Source of the DNA: an uncultured Eubacteriales bacterium
Lineage (GTDB): Bacteria > Bacillota > Clostridia > Oscillospirales > Oscillospiraceae
Assembly: GCA_900079765.1 (NCBI GenBank)
Contig: LT599017.1
Coordinates: forward strand, 2,325,766-2,389,765
Reading direction: 5' to 3'
DNA length: 64,000 nt
Shown here one piece after another: positions 24,440-37,856 of the stretch. The notes under the pieces are model-generated. The model saw only the letters and a list, made by a program, of their open reading frames with translations. It did no database searches and was not told the DNA's origin. Each line of letters opens with the position of its first letter. The first letter of the stretch is position 1. Made by a program: the position numbers and the translations under genes.

Positions 24440-24457
24440 TAACACATTGTGTTTTAA
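24440..24457 (-). promoter_or_regulatory. 18-nt palindromic motif in the tuf leader
   Basis: In tuf orientation this reads TTAAAACACAATGTGTTA. The core AACACA-A-TGTGTT is a perfect inverted repeat with a 1-nt centre. The same 18 bases occur at 36512-36529 inside the promoter of another gene. Here it lies just before TATATT and the ribosome site. Confidence 0.55.
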
Positions 24458-24536
24458 TTTTTAAAGTTTGTGGGGGATAGCAGTAGTATTTTATAGCATT
24501 GCATGAAAAATTGCAATACCCATTATTGTCACGTTC

Positions 24537-24667
24537 GCGTTGGGCGCATAGCCGGGTCGACAACTCCGCTGACTTCGCAAAAACCCTCCGGACGGCTAGC
24601 GTAGGACACCGCCCTTTGATTTTTCGCTCCGCCTGTCGTTATCTCCCCTATGCGCCTACGCTCGCGT
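24537..24667. repeat. Inverted-repeat-ended insertion between fusA and tuf (MITE-like)
   Basis: The outer ends are inverted copies built around CGCG and GGCGCATAG (left near 24537-24553, right near 24648-24667). The GC-rich interior has no gene; a 92-codon open frame on the minus strand that starts inside fusA looks spurious. It separates fusA and tuf, which are adjacent in many genomes. No transposase is present and no target duplication could be identified with confidence. Confidence 0.45.
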
Positions 24668-24670
24668 TTC

Positions 24671-26779
24671 TTAATCTGCTGTATTCCGGCCGCGCTCAGC
24701 GATGATCTTCTCGGCGATGCTCTTGGGGATCTCCACATAGCTGTGGGGCTCCATGGTGTACTGGCCGCGGCCCTGGGTGGAGGACCGGAGGTCGGTGGCA
24801 TAGCCAAACATCTCGGAGAGGGGGACCAGCGCGTCGATCTGGGTGGCGCCGGTGCGGGCCTCGGTGCCCTGGATCATGCCGCGGCGGGAGCTCAGGTCGC
24901 CCATCACATCGCCCATATACTCATCGGGCGCGGTGGCGGAGACCTTCATGATGGGCTCAAGCAAAATGGGGGTCGCCTTCCGGCAGGCCTCTTTGAATGC
25001 CATAGAGCCGGCAATTTTAAACGCCATTTCGGAGGAGTCGACCTCGTGGTAGGAGCCATAGGTCAAAGTGACCTTCACGTCCACCACGGGGTAGCCCGCC
25101 AGCACACCGGCCAGCATGGCGCCCTGGATGCCCTGGTCGACGGCGGGGATATACTCCTTGGGGATGACGCCGCCGGTGATGGCGTTTACGAACTCGTAGC
25201 CCTTGCCGCTCTCGTTGGGCTCGACGGTGATCTTAACATGGCCGTACTGGCCCTTACCACCGGACTGACGGGCATACTTGGTGTCCTGCTCGACGCTCTT
25301 CTTGATGGTCTCCTTGTAGGCGACCTGGGGCGCGCCCACGTTGGCCTCCACCTTGTACTCGCGCAGCAGGCGGTCCACGATGATCTCCAGGTGCAGCTCA
25401 CCCATGCCGGCGATGATGGTCTGCCCGGTCTCCTCGTCGGTCCAGGTGCGGAAAGTGGGATCCTCCTCGGCCAGCTTCATCAGCGCGATGCCCATCTTCT
25501 CCTGACCAGCCTTGGTCTTGGGCTCGATGGCGACGCGGATAACGGGCTCGGGGAATTCCATGGACTCAAGGATGATGGGGTGTTTCTCATCGCAGAGGGT
25601 GTCGCCGGTGGTGGAGTTCTTAAGGCCGATGACAGCGGCAATATCGCCGGAGTAGACGGTCTCAATGTCCTCGCGGTGATTGGCGTGCATCTGGAGGATG
25701 CGGCCGATGCGCTCGCGCTGCTTCTTGGTGGAATTGAGCACGGCGGTGCCGGTATTAAGAGTACCGGAGTACACACGCACGAAGCTCAAGCGGCCCACGA
25801 AGGGGTCGGTGGCGATCTTGAAGGCCAGCGCGGAGAAGGGGGCGCTGTCATCGGAGGGGCGCTCGTCCTCCTCCTCGGTCTCGGGGTCGATGCCCTTGAT
25901 GGGGGGGATGTCGATGGGCGAGGGCATATAGTCCACGATGGCGTCCAGCAGCTTCTGCACACCCTTGTTGCGGTAAGAGGTGCCGCAAACCACGGGGATA
26001 ATCTTGTTCTCAATGGTCCCCTTGCGGATGGCCTTGCGGATGAGCTCCTCGGGGATGGGCTGCTCCTCCAGGGCCAGCTCCATGATCTCGTCGTCCAGGT
26101 CGGACACGGCGTCGATCAGCTTGGTGCGGTACTCCTGGGCCAGCTCCAGCATGTCGGCAGGGATCTCCTCCACGCGCATATCCTTGCCCATGTCGTCGTA
26201 GTAGATGTCGGCGTCCATCTCCACCAGGTCGATGATACCCTTGAAGGTGTCCTCGCTACCGATAGGGAGCTGGATGGGCACGGCATTACACTTAAGGCGA
26301 TCATGAATCATGTCCAGCACGTGGTAGAAGTCGGCACCCATAATGTCCATCTTGTTGACGTAGATCATACGGGGAACCTTGTAGTGGTCAGCCTGGCGCC
26401 AAACGGTCTCGGACTGGGGTTCAACGCCGCCCTTGGCGCACATAACGGTCACGGACCCGTCCAGGACGCGCAGAGAACGCTCTACCTCGACGGTAAAGTC
26501 CACGTGGCCCGGGGTGTCGATAATGTTGATGCGGGTCTGGGGGTACTGATCCTTGGTGCCCTTCCAATAGCAGGTGGTGGCGGCGGAGGTGATGGTGATG
26601 CCGCGCTCCTGCTCCTGGGCCATCCAGTCCATAGTGGCGGTACCATCGTGGGTCTCGCCAATCTTGTAGTTGACGCCGGTATAGAAGAGAATACGCTCGG
26701 TGGTCGTCGTCTTGCCCGCGTCGATGTGGGCCATGATGCCGATGTTGCGGGTATTCTCCAGGGTTACTTTTCTAGGCAT
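24671..26779 (-). CDS. fusA: Elongation factor G
   Basis: Translocation GTPase. The 702-residue protein starts [30 protein letters not shown], with the G1 loop AHIDAGKTT, switch [11 protein letters not shown] and the NKMD motif in IYVNKMD, followed by domains II-V with [10 protein letters not shown] and the C-terminal region [19 protein letters not shown]. It follows rpsG by 16 bp, the classic str operon order. Confidence 0.98.
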   Translation of the reverse strand: MPRKVTLENTRNIGIMAHIDAGKTTTTERILFYTGVNYKIGETHDGTATMDWMAQEQERGITITSAATTCYWKGTKDQYPQTRINIIDTPGHVDFTVEVERSLRVLDGSVTVMCAKGGVEPQSETVWRQADHYKVPRMIYVNKMDIMGADFYHVLDMIHDRLKCNAVPIQLPIGSEDTFKGIIDLVEMDADIYYDDMGKDMRVEEIPADMLELAQEYRTKLIDAVSDLDDEIMELALEEQPIPEELIRKAIRKGTIENKIIPVVCGTSYRNKGVQKLLDAIVDYMPSPIDIPPIKGIDPETEEEDERPSDDSAPFSALAFKIATDPFVGRLSFVRVYSGTLNTGTAVLNSTKKQRERIGRILQMHANHREDIETVYSGDIAAVIGLKNSTTGDTLCDEKHPIILESMEFPEPVIRVAIEPKTKAGQEKMGIALMKLAEEDPTFRTWTDEETGQTIIAGMGELHLEIIVDRLLREYKVEANVGAPQVAYKETIKKSVEQDTKYARQSGGKGQYGHVKITVEPNESGKGYEFVNAITGGVIPKEYIPAVDQGIQGAMLAGVLAGYPVVDVKVTLTYGSYHEVDSSEMAFKIAGSMAFKEACRKATPILLEPIMKVSATAPDEYMGDVMGDLSSRRGMIQGTEARTGATQIDALVPLSEMFGYATDLRSSTQGRGQYTMEPHSYVEIPKSIAEKIIAERGRNTAD

Positions 26780-26795
26780 ACTTTAACTCCTTAAA

Positions 26796-27266
26796 TTACC
26801 AGCGGTAATGCGCGAAGGCCTTGTTGGACTCAGCCATCTTATGGGTGTCCTCGCGCTTCTTTACCGCGGAGCCGAGGCTGTTGGCGGCGTCCATCAGCTC
26901 GCCAGCCAGGCGCTCCTTCATTGTCTTCTCGCTACGGTTGCGGGCGTAGGTGGTAAGCCACCGCAGCCCCAGGGTCTGGCGGCGCTCAGGGCGCACCTCG
27001 ATGGGCACCTGATAGGTGGCGCCGCCGACACGGCGGGCCTTAACCTCCAGAGAAGGCATGATATTCTCGATGGCGGTGGTGAACACGTCAAGGGGCTCCT
27101 TGCCGGTCTTCTCCTTGATGATGTCGAACGCGCCGTAGACGACCTTCTGGGCCACGCCCTTCTTGCCGTCGAGCATGATGCTGTTAACGAGCTTGGTAAC
27201 CAGTACGGAGTTATACAGCGGGTCGGGCAAAACCTCCCGCTTGGGTACGTTTCCTCTTCTGGGCAC
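26796..27266 (-). CDS. rpsG: 30S ribosomal protein S7
   Basis: Primary 16S rRNA-binding protein of the small-subunit head. The 156-residue protein begins [11 protein letters not shown] and contains the family signature [22 protein letters not shown]. The GTG at 27266 is preceded by GGAGGG; an ATG six codons earlier lies upstream of that site and is not used. The gap of 211 bp to rpsL is structured (see the hairpin at 27401-27438). Confidence 0.97.
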   Translation of the reverse strand: MPRRGNVPKREVLPDPLYNSVLVTKLVNSIMLDGKKGVAQKVVYGAFDIIKEKTGKEPLDVFTTAIENIMPSLEVKARRVGGATYQVPIEVRPERRQTLGLRWLTTYARNRSEKTMKERLAGELMDAANSLGSAVKKREDTHKMAESNKAFAHYRW

Positions 27267-27400
27267 TTTGCTTCCCTCCTTCATATAGGAATGATTTCAT
27301 AGGTACTCGAAACCTGTTTATATAAACAAGCTCCGTGTAAAGACAAGTGCCTGCTTGTCCCAGTGCCTCACGAGAAAAAACGCTTACCCATATGGATAAA

Positions 27401-27438
27401 CGCTTATCGCAAGGGCAACTGCCTTGCGCCAATAAGCG
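27401..27438 (-). other. Long hairpin in the rpsL-rpsG intergenic region
   Basis: CGCTTAT/ATAAGCG forms an outer 7-bp stem that stacks, with a 3-nt bulge, on an inner stem CGCAAGG/CCTTGCG. Smaller hairpins follow toward rpsG (GTTTATCC/GGGTAAGC near 27378-27400, GACAAG/CTTGTC near 27342-27359). No T-run suitable for termination directly follows the main hairpin. This region could bind S7 as a feedback site or be a processing site. Confidence 0.5.
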
Positions 27439-27477
27439 CAAAATTATTTGATTGCTTGAAAAAATGAAGTAATAAGC

Positions 27478-27900
27478 TTACTTCTTGCCGGCCTTGGGAC
27501 GCTTCGCGCCGTACTTGGAACGGCTCTGCTTCCGGTTGGCAACACCCTGGGCGTCGAGAGTACCGCGGATGATGTGGTAACGGACGCCGGGAAGGTCCTT
27601 CACACGGCCGCCACGGATCATGACGACGGAGTGCTCCTGCAGGTTGTGGCCCACACCGGGGATATAGGCGGTGACCTCATATCCGTTGGTGAGCTTCACA
27701 CGGGCGATCTTACGAAGGGCCGAGTTGGGCTTCTTAGGGGTGGAGGTACGCACTGCGGTGCAGACGCCGCGCTTCTGAGGAGAAGGCAGGTCGGTCTCGC
27801 GGTTGGAGAGGGTGTTCAGGCCGTGCTGCATGGCGGGAGAGGTGGACTTATAGGTCACCTGCTCGCGGCCCTTGCGAACGAGCTGATTGAACGTAGGCAT
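27478..27900 (-). CDS. rpsL: 30S ribosomal protein S12
   Basis: Decoding-centre protein of the small subunit, 140 residues, beginning [15 protein letters not shown] and carrying [17 protein letters not shown] and the [13 protein letters not shown] loop. The lysines in these loops whose mutation gives streptomycin resistance in other bacteria are unchanged. It follows the L7Ae-like gene by 70 bp. Confidence 0.97.
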   Translation of the reverse strand: MPTFNQLVRKGREQVTYKSTSPAMQHGLNTLSNRETDLPSPQKRGVCTAVRTSTPKKPNSALRKIARVKLTNGYEVTAYIPGVGHNLQEHSVVMIRGGRVKDLPGVRYHIIRGTLDAQGVANRKQSRSKYGAKRPKAGKK

Positions 27901-27970
27901 GGTTTTCCTCCTTTCTCAAATGATGATAAAATATATTTTAACGAGTTAACGCAAGCATTATTCGTTAAAA

Positions 27971-28213
27971 TCAGTATAACAGCGCGGCGACCGCGCTTCC
28001 CACGGCGATGCCGCAGGCGGAGCCAAGCTCCTTCATATGAGGGACGCGCTGAGTGGGCACGCCTTTTTCTCTGCACAGGGCCTCCACCGGGTCAATGACC
28101 CTGGGGTCCGCGTCCTCGGCCAGGAAAACCAGCCGGACATTTCCTTCAGCCAGCGCCCGCTGGGTCTGCTTGACGCCGACGACCTTGGCGCCGTCCTTCA
28201 GTTCGGATAACAT
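27971..28213 (-). CDS. rplGB: L7Ae-family RNA-binding protein (YbxF-like)
   Basis: An 80-residue kink-turn-binding protein of the L7Ae/L30e/S12e family, often encoded just before rpsL in Firmicutes. Motifs seen are KVVGVKQTQRALAEGNVRLVFLAEDADP and the C-terminal GIAVGSAVAALL. I chose the ATG at 28213 (MLSELKDG), which has GGAGG 7 nt upstream; the longer open frame to 28288 is leader. A perfect-spacing promoter lies 90 nt upstream of the start. Confidence 0.9.
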   Translation of the reverse strand: MLSELKDGAKVVGVKQTQRALAEGNVRLVFLAEDADPRVIDPVEALCREKGVPTQRVPHMKELGSACGIAVGSAVAALLY

Positions 28214-28302
28214 TCGGCATGCCTCCTTCTCTTGGACTGCAACGAAAAGCGGGTTTGTCACCCATTTTTTCCCGTTCGGCAGGCACACCTGCGCAATTTG
28301 AG

Positions 28303-28331
28303 ATTATAGCATAATAGTAGTGGATAGTCAA
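28303..28331 (-). promoter_or_regulatory. Promoter of the L7Ae-rpsL-rpsG-fusA run
   Basis: TTGACT (28331-28326) and TATAAT (28308-28303) on the minus strand are separated by 17 nt. It begins immediately after the rpoC terminator hairpin, so the two transcription units are separate. Confidence 0.8.
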
Positions 28332-28336
28332 GCATG

Positions 28337-28380
28337 AAAGTATGCCTGGGCCGGGGTTCCCCCCGGTCCAAGCATACTTT
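28337..28380 (-). terminator. Terminator hairpin after rpoC
   Basis: An outer 9-bp stem AAAGTATGC/GCATACTTT encloses an inner stem CCGGGG/CCCCGG with loop TTCC. The U-tract on the minus strand is only three long, while the plus strand has five, so minus-strand termination may be partial. Confidence 0.65.
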
Positions 28381-28402
28381 TTACCTTATTATAAGGAGTG
28401 GC

Positions 28403-32152
<3,750 letters not shown>

Positions 32153-32173
32153 ATATTCTCGTCCTCCCTTTCC

Positions 32174-35100
32174 TTAGTCCAAATCCAAGTCCAGCTCGTC
32201 TACGTCGTCCTCGTCACTGAACTCGTCCTCGCCATCGACGTCGGAGGCCAGGAGATCGTCGTCGTCGCTGCCCTCTTTGAGGGTATAGCCCGCGGCAGAG
32301 AATTCGCTCTCGCCGGGGGCGTCCACGGCGTAATCGTCGTCCCGGATACGGTCGGGCTGGAAATTGTCCTCGTCCTCGTCCTTGAGCTCGATCTCGGCGC
32401 CGACGGCGTCGAGCACCTTGATGTCAAGGCACAGGGACTGCAGCTCCTTCACCAGCACCTTGAAGGACTCGGGCACGCCGGGCTTAGGCACATTATGGCC
32501 CTTGACGATGGCCTCGTAGGTGCGCACGCGCCCCGTCACGTCGTCGGACTTGACGGTCAGAATTTCCTGGAGGGTATAGGCCGCGCCATAGGCCTCCAGA
32601 GCCCAAACCTCCATCTCACCGAAACGCTGGCCGCCGAATTGGGCCTTGCCGCCCAAGGGCTGCTGGGTAACCAGGGAATACGGTCCGGTGGAGCGGGCGT
32701 GGATCTTGTCGTCCACCAGATGGTGGAGCTTGAGGAAATAGACGTAGCCCACGGTGACGCGGTTGTCGAACCGCTCGCCGGTGCGCCCGTCGTAAAGCCA
32801 GCTCTTGCCGTCCTTTTCGTACCCGGCAAGCTCGAGGGTGGCCTCGATCTCGGGCTCGTTGGCGCCGTTGAAGATGGGGGTGGCCACCTTCCAGCCCAGG
32901 GCCTTAGCGGCATAGCCAAGGTGGACCTCCAGCACCTGCCCGATGTTCATACGCGAGGGCACGCCCAAGGGGTTCAGCACAATGTCCAGCGGGGTACCGT
33001 CGGGCAGGAATGGCATATCCTCCTGAGGCAGAATGCGGGACACGACGCCCTTGTTGCCGTGGCGGCCGGCCATCTTGTCGCCCACACTGATCTTACGTTT
33101 CTGGGCGATGTAGACCCTTACCACCATGTTCACGCCGGGCCCAAGCTCGTCGCCATTCTCGCGGGTAAAAACCTTCACGTCCACAATGATGCCGCTCTCG
33201 CCGTGGGGCACCTTCAGGGAGGTATCGCGGACCTCGCGGGCCTTCTCACCGAAGATGGCGCGAAGGAGGCGTTCCTCGGCGGTCAAATCGGTCTCGCCCT
33301 TGGGAGTGACCTTGCCCACCAGAATGTCGCCGGAGCGGACCTCGGCACCCACGCGGATAATGCCCCGCTCATCGAGGTCCTTCAGGGCGTCCTCGCCCAC
33401 ATTGGGGATGTCTCGGGTGATCTCCTCTGGGCCCAGCTTGGTGTCGCGAGCCTCGGTCTCGTACTCCTCGATGTGGATAGAAGTAAAGACGTCGTCTTTT
33501 ACCATGCGCTCGTTAAGGAGGATGGCGTCCTCGTAGTTATAGCCCTCCCAGGTCATAAAGCCCATGAGAATGTTCTTGCCCAGTGCTACCTCGCCGTTCT
33601 GGGTGGAGGGGCCGTCGGCTATGACCTCGCCCTTGGTCACCTTCTGGCCCACGGTGACGATGGGCCGCTGATTGATACAGGTGCCATGGTTGGAGCGGAG
33701 AAATTTGGTAAGCTTATGATCCGCCACGCGCCCATCACTGTAGCGCACAGAGATATAGTCGGCGCTTACGCGCTTGATCTCGCCATCGTCCTCAGCGAGG
33801 ATAGCAACCTCGGAGTCGATGCAGTTTTTATGCTCCTGGCCGGTAGCTACGATGGGAGCCTCGGTGGTCAGGAGAGGCACGGCCTGGCGCTGCATGTTGG
33901 CGCCCATCAGGGCGCGGTTTGCGTCGTCGTTCTCCAGGAAGGGGATCATAGCGGTGGCGATGGACACCATCATCTTGGGAGACACATCGATGTAGTCCAC
34001 GTTCTCCCGATCCACCTCGATAATCTCATTGCGGTGGCGGCAGGTGATACGGTCGCGCACGAGATGGTTATTCCCGTCTACCGGCTCGGTAGCCTGGGCG
34101 ATAATATACTCGTCCTCGATGTCGGCGGTCATATACTCGATCTCGCCAGTGAGGCAGCCTGTCTTGCGGTCCACCTTGCGGTAGGGCGCCTCAATAAAAC
34201 CGTAGCGGTTCACCCGGGCATAGGAGGCCATGTAGGAAATCAGGCCGATGTTGGGTCCTTCAGGAGTCTCGATGGGGCACAGGCGGCCATAATGGCTGTA
34301 GTGCACATCGCGGACGTCGAAGGAGGCGCGGTCACGGCTCAGGCCGCCGGGGCCCAGGGCCGACATACGGCGCTTGTGCGTCAGCTCCGCCAGAGGGTTG
34401 GTCTGGTCCATGAACTGGCTCAGGGGGGAGGAGCCGAAGAATTCCTTGATGGAGGCGGTGACGGGGCGGATATTGATGAGGCTCTGGGGCGTGACAATGT
34501 CCAGGTCCTGAATGGTCATACGCTCACGGATGACGCGCTCCATACGGCTAAAGCCGATGCGGAACTGGTTCTGCAGCAGCTCTCCCACGCAGCGCAGGCG
34601 GCGGTTGCCCAGGTGGTCGATATCGTCGGCAAGGCCGATGCCATAGGCAAGACCGTTGAGGTAGTTAATGGAGGAGAGCATATCGTCCACAGTGATGTGC
34701 TTGGGGATGAGGTCGTCCACCCGGTCCTGAAGCGCCTCTTTCAGGCCGGCCTCGTCTCCGGCGTACTGCTCCAGCAGCTCGCGCAGCAGGTCAAAGCGCA
34801 CTCGCTCGGTGATGCCGCACTCCTCGGGGTCGAAAGAGACGAAGGGGCGCATATCCACCATACCGTTGGAGAAAACCTTGACCACCCGGTCCTCCGCCAG
34901 GAGGGAAACCTGGTTGACACCCCGGCTGTCCAGCTCGCGGGCGCGCTCACGGGAGAGGACCTCCCCCTCCTCGGCGATGAGCTCACCGGTCATGGGGTCA
35001 GCCACGGGCAGGGCCAGCTTGTGGCCCGTCAGGCGGTGCCACAGGGCCAGCTTTTTATTGAACTTGTAGCGGCCAACGGTGGATAGGTCGTACCGCCGGG

Positions 35101-35884
35101 GGTCGAAGAAAAGGGCGTTCAAGAGGTTCTCAGCCGAGTCCACCGTGGGAGGCTCGCCGGGGCGGAGCTTGCGGTAGACCTCCAGCAGGGCCTCCTCGTA
35201 GGTCTTGCAGGTGTCCTTCTCCAGCGTCGCCACGATGCGGGGGTCCTCGCCGAATATCTCCAGAATCTCCGCGTCGGTCCGGGGGCCCACGGCGCGGATA
35301 AAGCTGGTGATGGGCAGCTTGCGGTTCTTGTCGATGCGGACATAGAAGAGGTCGGAGAGATCCGTCTCATACTCCAGCCAAGCGCCGCGGTAGGGGATGA
35401 CGGTGGTGGCGAAGGTGACGCCGCCGGCCTTATCCTCGTTGCGGGCATAGTAAATGCCGGGGGAACGGACAATCTGGGAGACAATGACGCGCTCCGCACC
35501 ATTGATGACAAAAGTGCCCGCCCGGGTCATCAGCGGGAAGTCACCCATGAAGATCTCCTGCTCCTTGATCTCCTCGGTCTCCTTATTCCTAAGGCGCACC
35601 CGTACCTTGATGGGAGCAGCGTAGGTGGCGTCCCGCGCCTTGCACTCCTCCACCGAATACTTGGGAGGCTCGTCCATGGAGTAGTCGATAAAACTCAGCT
35701 CCAGGTTGCCTGCGTAGTCGGTGATGGAGGCCACGTCCTTGAAGACCTCCCGGAGGCCCTTGTCCAAAAACCACCGGTAGGAGCTCTTCTGAACCTCCAG
35801 CAGGTTGGGCATCTCCAGGATTTCTTCGTGACGGGCGTAGCTCTTGCGTAGGGTCTTTCCGTAGTACACGTCCTTGACCATCAT
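32174..35884 (-). CDS. rpoB: RNA polymerase beta subunit
   Basis: Second catalytic subunit of RNA polymerase, about 1236 residues. Characteristic segments include the rifampicin-pocket region [27 protein letters not shown] near residue 480 (read in two parts: [13 protein letters not shown] and [14 protein letters not shown]), [13 protein letters not shown] and the C-terminal [19 protein letters not shown]. The rifampicin-site residues appear wild-type. The last 35 residues form a very acidic tail (DDDDLL to DELDLDLD). The start is ATG 35884 or the adjacent ATG 35881, with GAGGTG upstream. No rplJ-rplL lies before it; a promoter with palindrome is about 250 nt upstream. Confidence 0.97.
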   Translation of the reverse strand: MMVKDVYYGKTLRKSYARHEEILEMPNLLEVQKSSYRWFLDKGLREVFKDVASITDYAGNLELSFIDYSMDEPPKYSVEECKARDATYAAPIKVRVRLRNKETEEIKEQEIFMGDFPLMTRAGTFVINGAERVIVSQIVRSPGIYYARNEDKAGGVTFATTVIPYRGAWLEYETDLSDLFYVRIDKNRKLPITSFIRAVGPRTDAEILEIFGEDPRIVATLEKDTCKTYEEALLEVYRKLRPGEPPTVDSAENLLNALFFDPRRYDLSTVGRYKFNKKLALWHRLTGHKLALPVADPMTGELIAEEGEVLSRERARELDSRGVNQVSLLAEDRVVKVFSNGMVDMRPFVSFDPEECGITERVRFDLLRELLEQYAGDEAGLKEALQDRVDDLIPKHITVDDMLSSINYLNGLAYGIGLADDIDHLGNRRLRCVGELLQNQFRIGFSRMERVIRERMTIQDLDIVTPQSLINIRPVTASIKEFFGSSPLSQFMDQTNPLAELTHKRRMSALGPGGLSRDRASFDVRDVHYSHYGRLCPIETPEGPNIGLISYMASYARVNRYGFIEAPYRKVDRKTGCLTGEIEYMTADIEDEYIIAQATEPVDGNNHLVRDRITCRHRNEIIEVDRENVDYIDVSPKMMVSIATAMIPFLENDDANRALMGANMQRQAVPLLTTEAPIVATGQEHKNCIDSEVAILAEDDGEIKRVSADYISVRYSDGRVADHKLTKFLRSNHGTCINQRPIVTVGQKVTKGEVIADGPSTQNGEVALGKNILMGFMTWEGYNYEDAILLNERMVKDDVFTSIHIEEYETEARDTKLGPEEITRDIPNVGEDALKDLDERGIIRVGAEVRSGDILVGKVTPKGETDLTAEERLLRAIFGEKAREVRDTSLKVPHGESGIIVDVKVFTRENGDELGPGVNMVVRVYIAQKRKISVGDKMAGRHGNKGVVSRILPQEDMPFLPDGTPLDIVLNPLGVPSRMNIGQVLEVHLGYAAKALGWKVATPIFNGANEPEIEATLELAGYEKDGKSWLYDGRTGERFDNRVTVGYVYFLKLHHLVDDKIHARSTGPYSLVTQQPLGGKAQFGGQRFGEMEVWALEAYGAAYTLQEILTVKSDDVTGRVRTYEAIVKGHNVPKPGVPESFKVLVKELQSLCLDIKVLDAVGAEIELKDEDEDNFQPDRIRDDDYAVDAPGESEFSAAGYTLKEGSDDDDLLASDVDGEDEFSDEDDVDELDLDLD

Positions 35885-36132
35885 CGTAGAAATAACACCT
35901 CGTTTTCTCATACTGCGGCAGCTTCAGCGCCTGTTTCCAGGGTCTCCGCGCCGCTTTTCGCGTTCCTTTTTCGTCAAAACCAACAAAGGCGAGTCCTCGT
36001 TCTGTTTCGACACGCACGGAAGAGTTGTTTCTATCTTTCTCATTCCTATTGCGAATTTCGCCCCCCTGTGGTATCCTGTACCCAGGATGGGAGAGAATCA
36101 GGTCTCGCTCCATCGGCATATGAAAGCATTTA

Positions 36133-36161
36133 AGTATACCATGGGTATACACTGAAGTCAA
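36133..36161 (-). promoter_or_regulatory. rpoBC promoter with embedded palindrome
   Basis: TTGACT (36161-36156) and TATACT (36138-36133) on the minus strand are spaced 17 nt. The perfect inverted repeat GTATACC-ATG-GGTATAC (36134-36150) covers the -10 and half of the spacer, where a repressor would block RNA polymerase. The transcript would have a leader of about 240 nt with no obvious coding sequence. Confidence 0.6.
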
Positions 36162-36176
36162 TCTTTTTTATACTCA

Positions 36177-36201
36177 AATCCGGAGAAATCCGGATTTTTT
36201 T
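36177..36201 (+). terminator. Short terminator with GNRA loop
   Basis: AATCCGGA-GAAA-TCCGGATT followed by TTTTT on the plus strand has an 8-bp stem and a GAAA tetraloop. No plus-strand gene precedes it closely, so it probably insulates against plus-strand transcription antisense to rpoB. Confidence 0.6.
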
Positions 36202-36205
36202 GTTG

Positions 36206-36504
36206 CTCGTTGTGCCCTTTCGCTGACCCGCAGAACGGAGCCTACTATGTTACAGTGTTTTTCCACCTTTCACCAGCGAGGACTTCATGCTCTATACCCC
36301 TTGGCGGCCCCTCACCGCGAAGACCTCTCCAATTATCAAGCGATTATCGATACCTGACCTTCTTTGTCCAGTTTACCTTTTCGCCATATTCCATGTAATT
36401 ATGAGATAAAACGCGCTAAAATTTAAACTTCATTTATAAGAACTACTCTTCGTCAATTTGATTAACATAACTTTCCTATGGGAAGATTTTCCTTCCAAAA
36501 AGGT
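36206..36504. other. AT-richer intergenic stretch without a recognisable gene
   Basis: Between the rpoB promoter region and the promoter at 36505 there is about 300 bp, AT-rich in its right half. Short open frames exist on both strands but lack ribosome sites. I see no RNA gene, repeat or stable long hairpin. Confidence 0.5.
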
Positions 36505-36533
36505 TTGACACTTAAAACACAATGTGTTACAAT
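36505..36533 (+). promoter_or_regulatory. Sigma-A promoter containing the shared 18-nt palindrome
   Basis: A perfect TTGACA (36505-36510) and TACAAT (36528-36533) are spaced 17 nt. The spacer contains TTAAAACACAATGTGTTA (36512-36529), identical to a stretch in the tuf leader (24440-24457). The palindromic core AACACA-A-TGTGTT abuts the -10 element. Confidence 0.75.
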
Positions 36534-36588
36534 TTGGTTACAGTTTTGAAACCGATGGTTACAACTTTGACACAAAAAGGAGGCCAAC

Positions 36589-36879
36589 ATGGCACAGGAA
36601 AATATACCGCTTGAATATAAAGGACACCCCCTCCGCCGCAAGGACAACTTGATCTATTACGGCAGCATGGCCGATAAATACATTATCATGCTTCAGGTAC
36701 TGGAGAGCAAGAAGACCGGCGACCTGGAGGTTGCCACCAAGGTGGCCCTCCAGCTCCAGCTGACCGACCCTGACTTGAAGAGCCGGGACCGCGTGGTTAA
36801 AAAATCAGAGAAAGAGAGCCTGTACACCGCCATGGACTTGGCTGCTGTCTGGCTTGAGCGGGCCCTGGCGGGCAAATAA
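36589..36879 (+). CDS. Small conserved-looking protein of unknown function, 96 residues
   Basis: I do not recognise the family. The gene is clearly real: consensus promoter, AAGGAGG ribosome site 7 nt before the ATG, and codon use like neighbours. The soluble, charged protein contains YKGHPLRRKDNLIYYGSMADKYIIMLQV and a helical C-terminal half (SRDRVVKKSEKESLYTAMDLA). Its promoter shares an 18-nt palindrome with tuf, which hints at growth-linked or high expression. It is followed by an NlpC/P60 gene 42 bp downstream, probably in one transcript. Confidence 0.8.
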   Translation: MAQENIPLEYKGHPLRRKDNLIYYGSMADKYIIMLQVLESKKTGDLEVATKVALQLQLTDPDLKSRDRVVKKSEKESLYTAMDLAAVWLERALAGK

Positions 36880-36921
36880 GTCCCCGCCCTTTTCTTACAA
36901 ATTAAACGGAGGTCTTCACCG

Positions 36922-37833
36922 ATGATACTGTCAGCCAAAGCTCTGCGTGTCGCCGTACTGGGCACGGTCCTCTCCTCCCTTTTCATTGTAGGCGCCGCCG
37001 CCGCCAGCGTGGGCGTGGGCACTACCACCGACAAGCTCCGCCTCCGCGAGAGCGCCAGCACCGACTCCACCACCCTAGCCACCGCCGACAAGGGAGAGAG
37101 CGTCATCGTCCTTGAGGACGCCGGAAACGGCTGGTACAAGGTAGACTACAAGACCGTCGTCGGTTATATGTCCGGCGAGTTTCTCTCTGTCCAGGCCCAG
37201 GCTGATGTGACCATCGGGTACGGCATGGTGCAAACGGACGGGGTCGCTTTGAACGTCCGCAGCGGAGCCGGCACGGATTTCGAGAAGGTCGCTACCCTTA
37301 ATAATGGAGCCGTGGTTGACATCGTGGGCGTGAACAGCAGCTGGTACAAGGTTAGCTTTAACGGTGTCGCCGGCTACGTCAGCAGTGACTACATGGTTAC
37401 CGTGAAAGACTCTGCCGGCTCCCGCGGTGACGGCACTGTTGCCGCCACCGTATCCAGCCTGGGCCAACAGATCGTGGACTACGCCAAGAATTTTCTGGGC
37501 GTGAGATACGTGTGGGGCGGCAACGGGCCCAACAGCTTTGACTGCTCTGGCTTTACCAAGTACGTATACGCCCATTTCGGGTACACACTCAACCGCACCG
37601 CCACCGACCAGCTCTCCAACGGAACCCGGGTCTCCAGTTCCAGCGAGCTCCAGCCCGGCGACCTGGTCTTCTTTAACAGCGGATATACCTCCAAGCCGGT
37701 TTCCCATGTGGGCATCTACATCGGCGGCGGCCAGTTCATCCACGCCTCCACCAATGCCTATCAGGTCCAGGTCGACAACCTCTTTTCCGGCTATTACTCC
37801 CGCGTGTACGTAGGCGGTCGCCACATCATCTGA
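36922..37833 (+). CDS. SH3b-SH3b-NlpC/P60 cell-wall hydrolase
   Basis: A secreted peptidoglycan endopeptidase of 303 residues. There is a signal peptide (about 1-28, ending GAAAAS), two bacterial SH3 domains (about 33-92 and 103-162, the second with ALNVRSGAGTDFEKVA) that bind wall peptides, and a C-terminal NlpC/P60 domain from about 175 with the catalytic cysteine in FDCSGF, histidine in SHVGIYIGGG and a third polar residue in the FIHAST region. The family cuts between D-glutamate and diaminopimelate. A strong terminator follows. Confidence 0.94.
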   Translation: MILSAKALRVAVLGTVLSSLFIVGAAAASVGVGTTTDKLRLRESASTDSTTLATADKGESVIVLEDAGNGWYKVDYKTVVGYMSGEFLSVQAQADVTIGYGMVQTDGVALNVRSGAGTDFEKVATLNNGAVVDIVGVNSSWYKVSFNGVAGYVSSDYMVTVKDSAGSRGDGTVAATVSSLGQQIVDYAKNFLGVRYVWGGNGPNSFDCSGFTKYVYAHFGYTLNRTATDQLSNGTRVSSSSELQPGDLVFFNSGYTSKPVSHVGIYIGGGQFIHASTNAYQVQVDNLFSGYYSRVYVGGRHII

Positions 37834-37856
37834 GGCTGACAACTTACATAATTATA

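Noticed and set aside
24529-24807. A 92-codon minus-strand gene between fusA and tuf
   Set aside because: It begins inside fusA in another frame and crosses the inverted-repeat element; there is no ribosome site.
24650-26794. A 714-codon plus-strand open frame opposite fusA
   Set aside because: Antisense shadow of fusA with the same codon-bias signature; no ribosome site or family match.
36589-36879. Veg protein (a small conserved Firmicutes protein from a strong promoter)
   Set aside because: Size and strong promoter fit, but the sequence does not resemble Veg.
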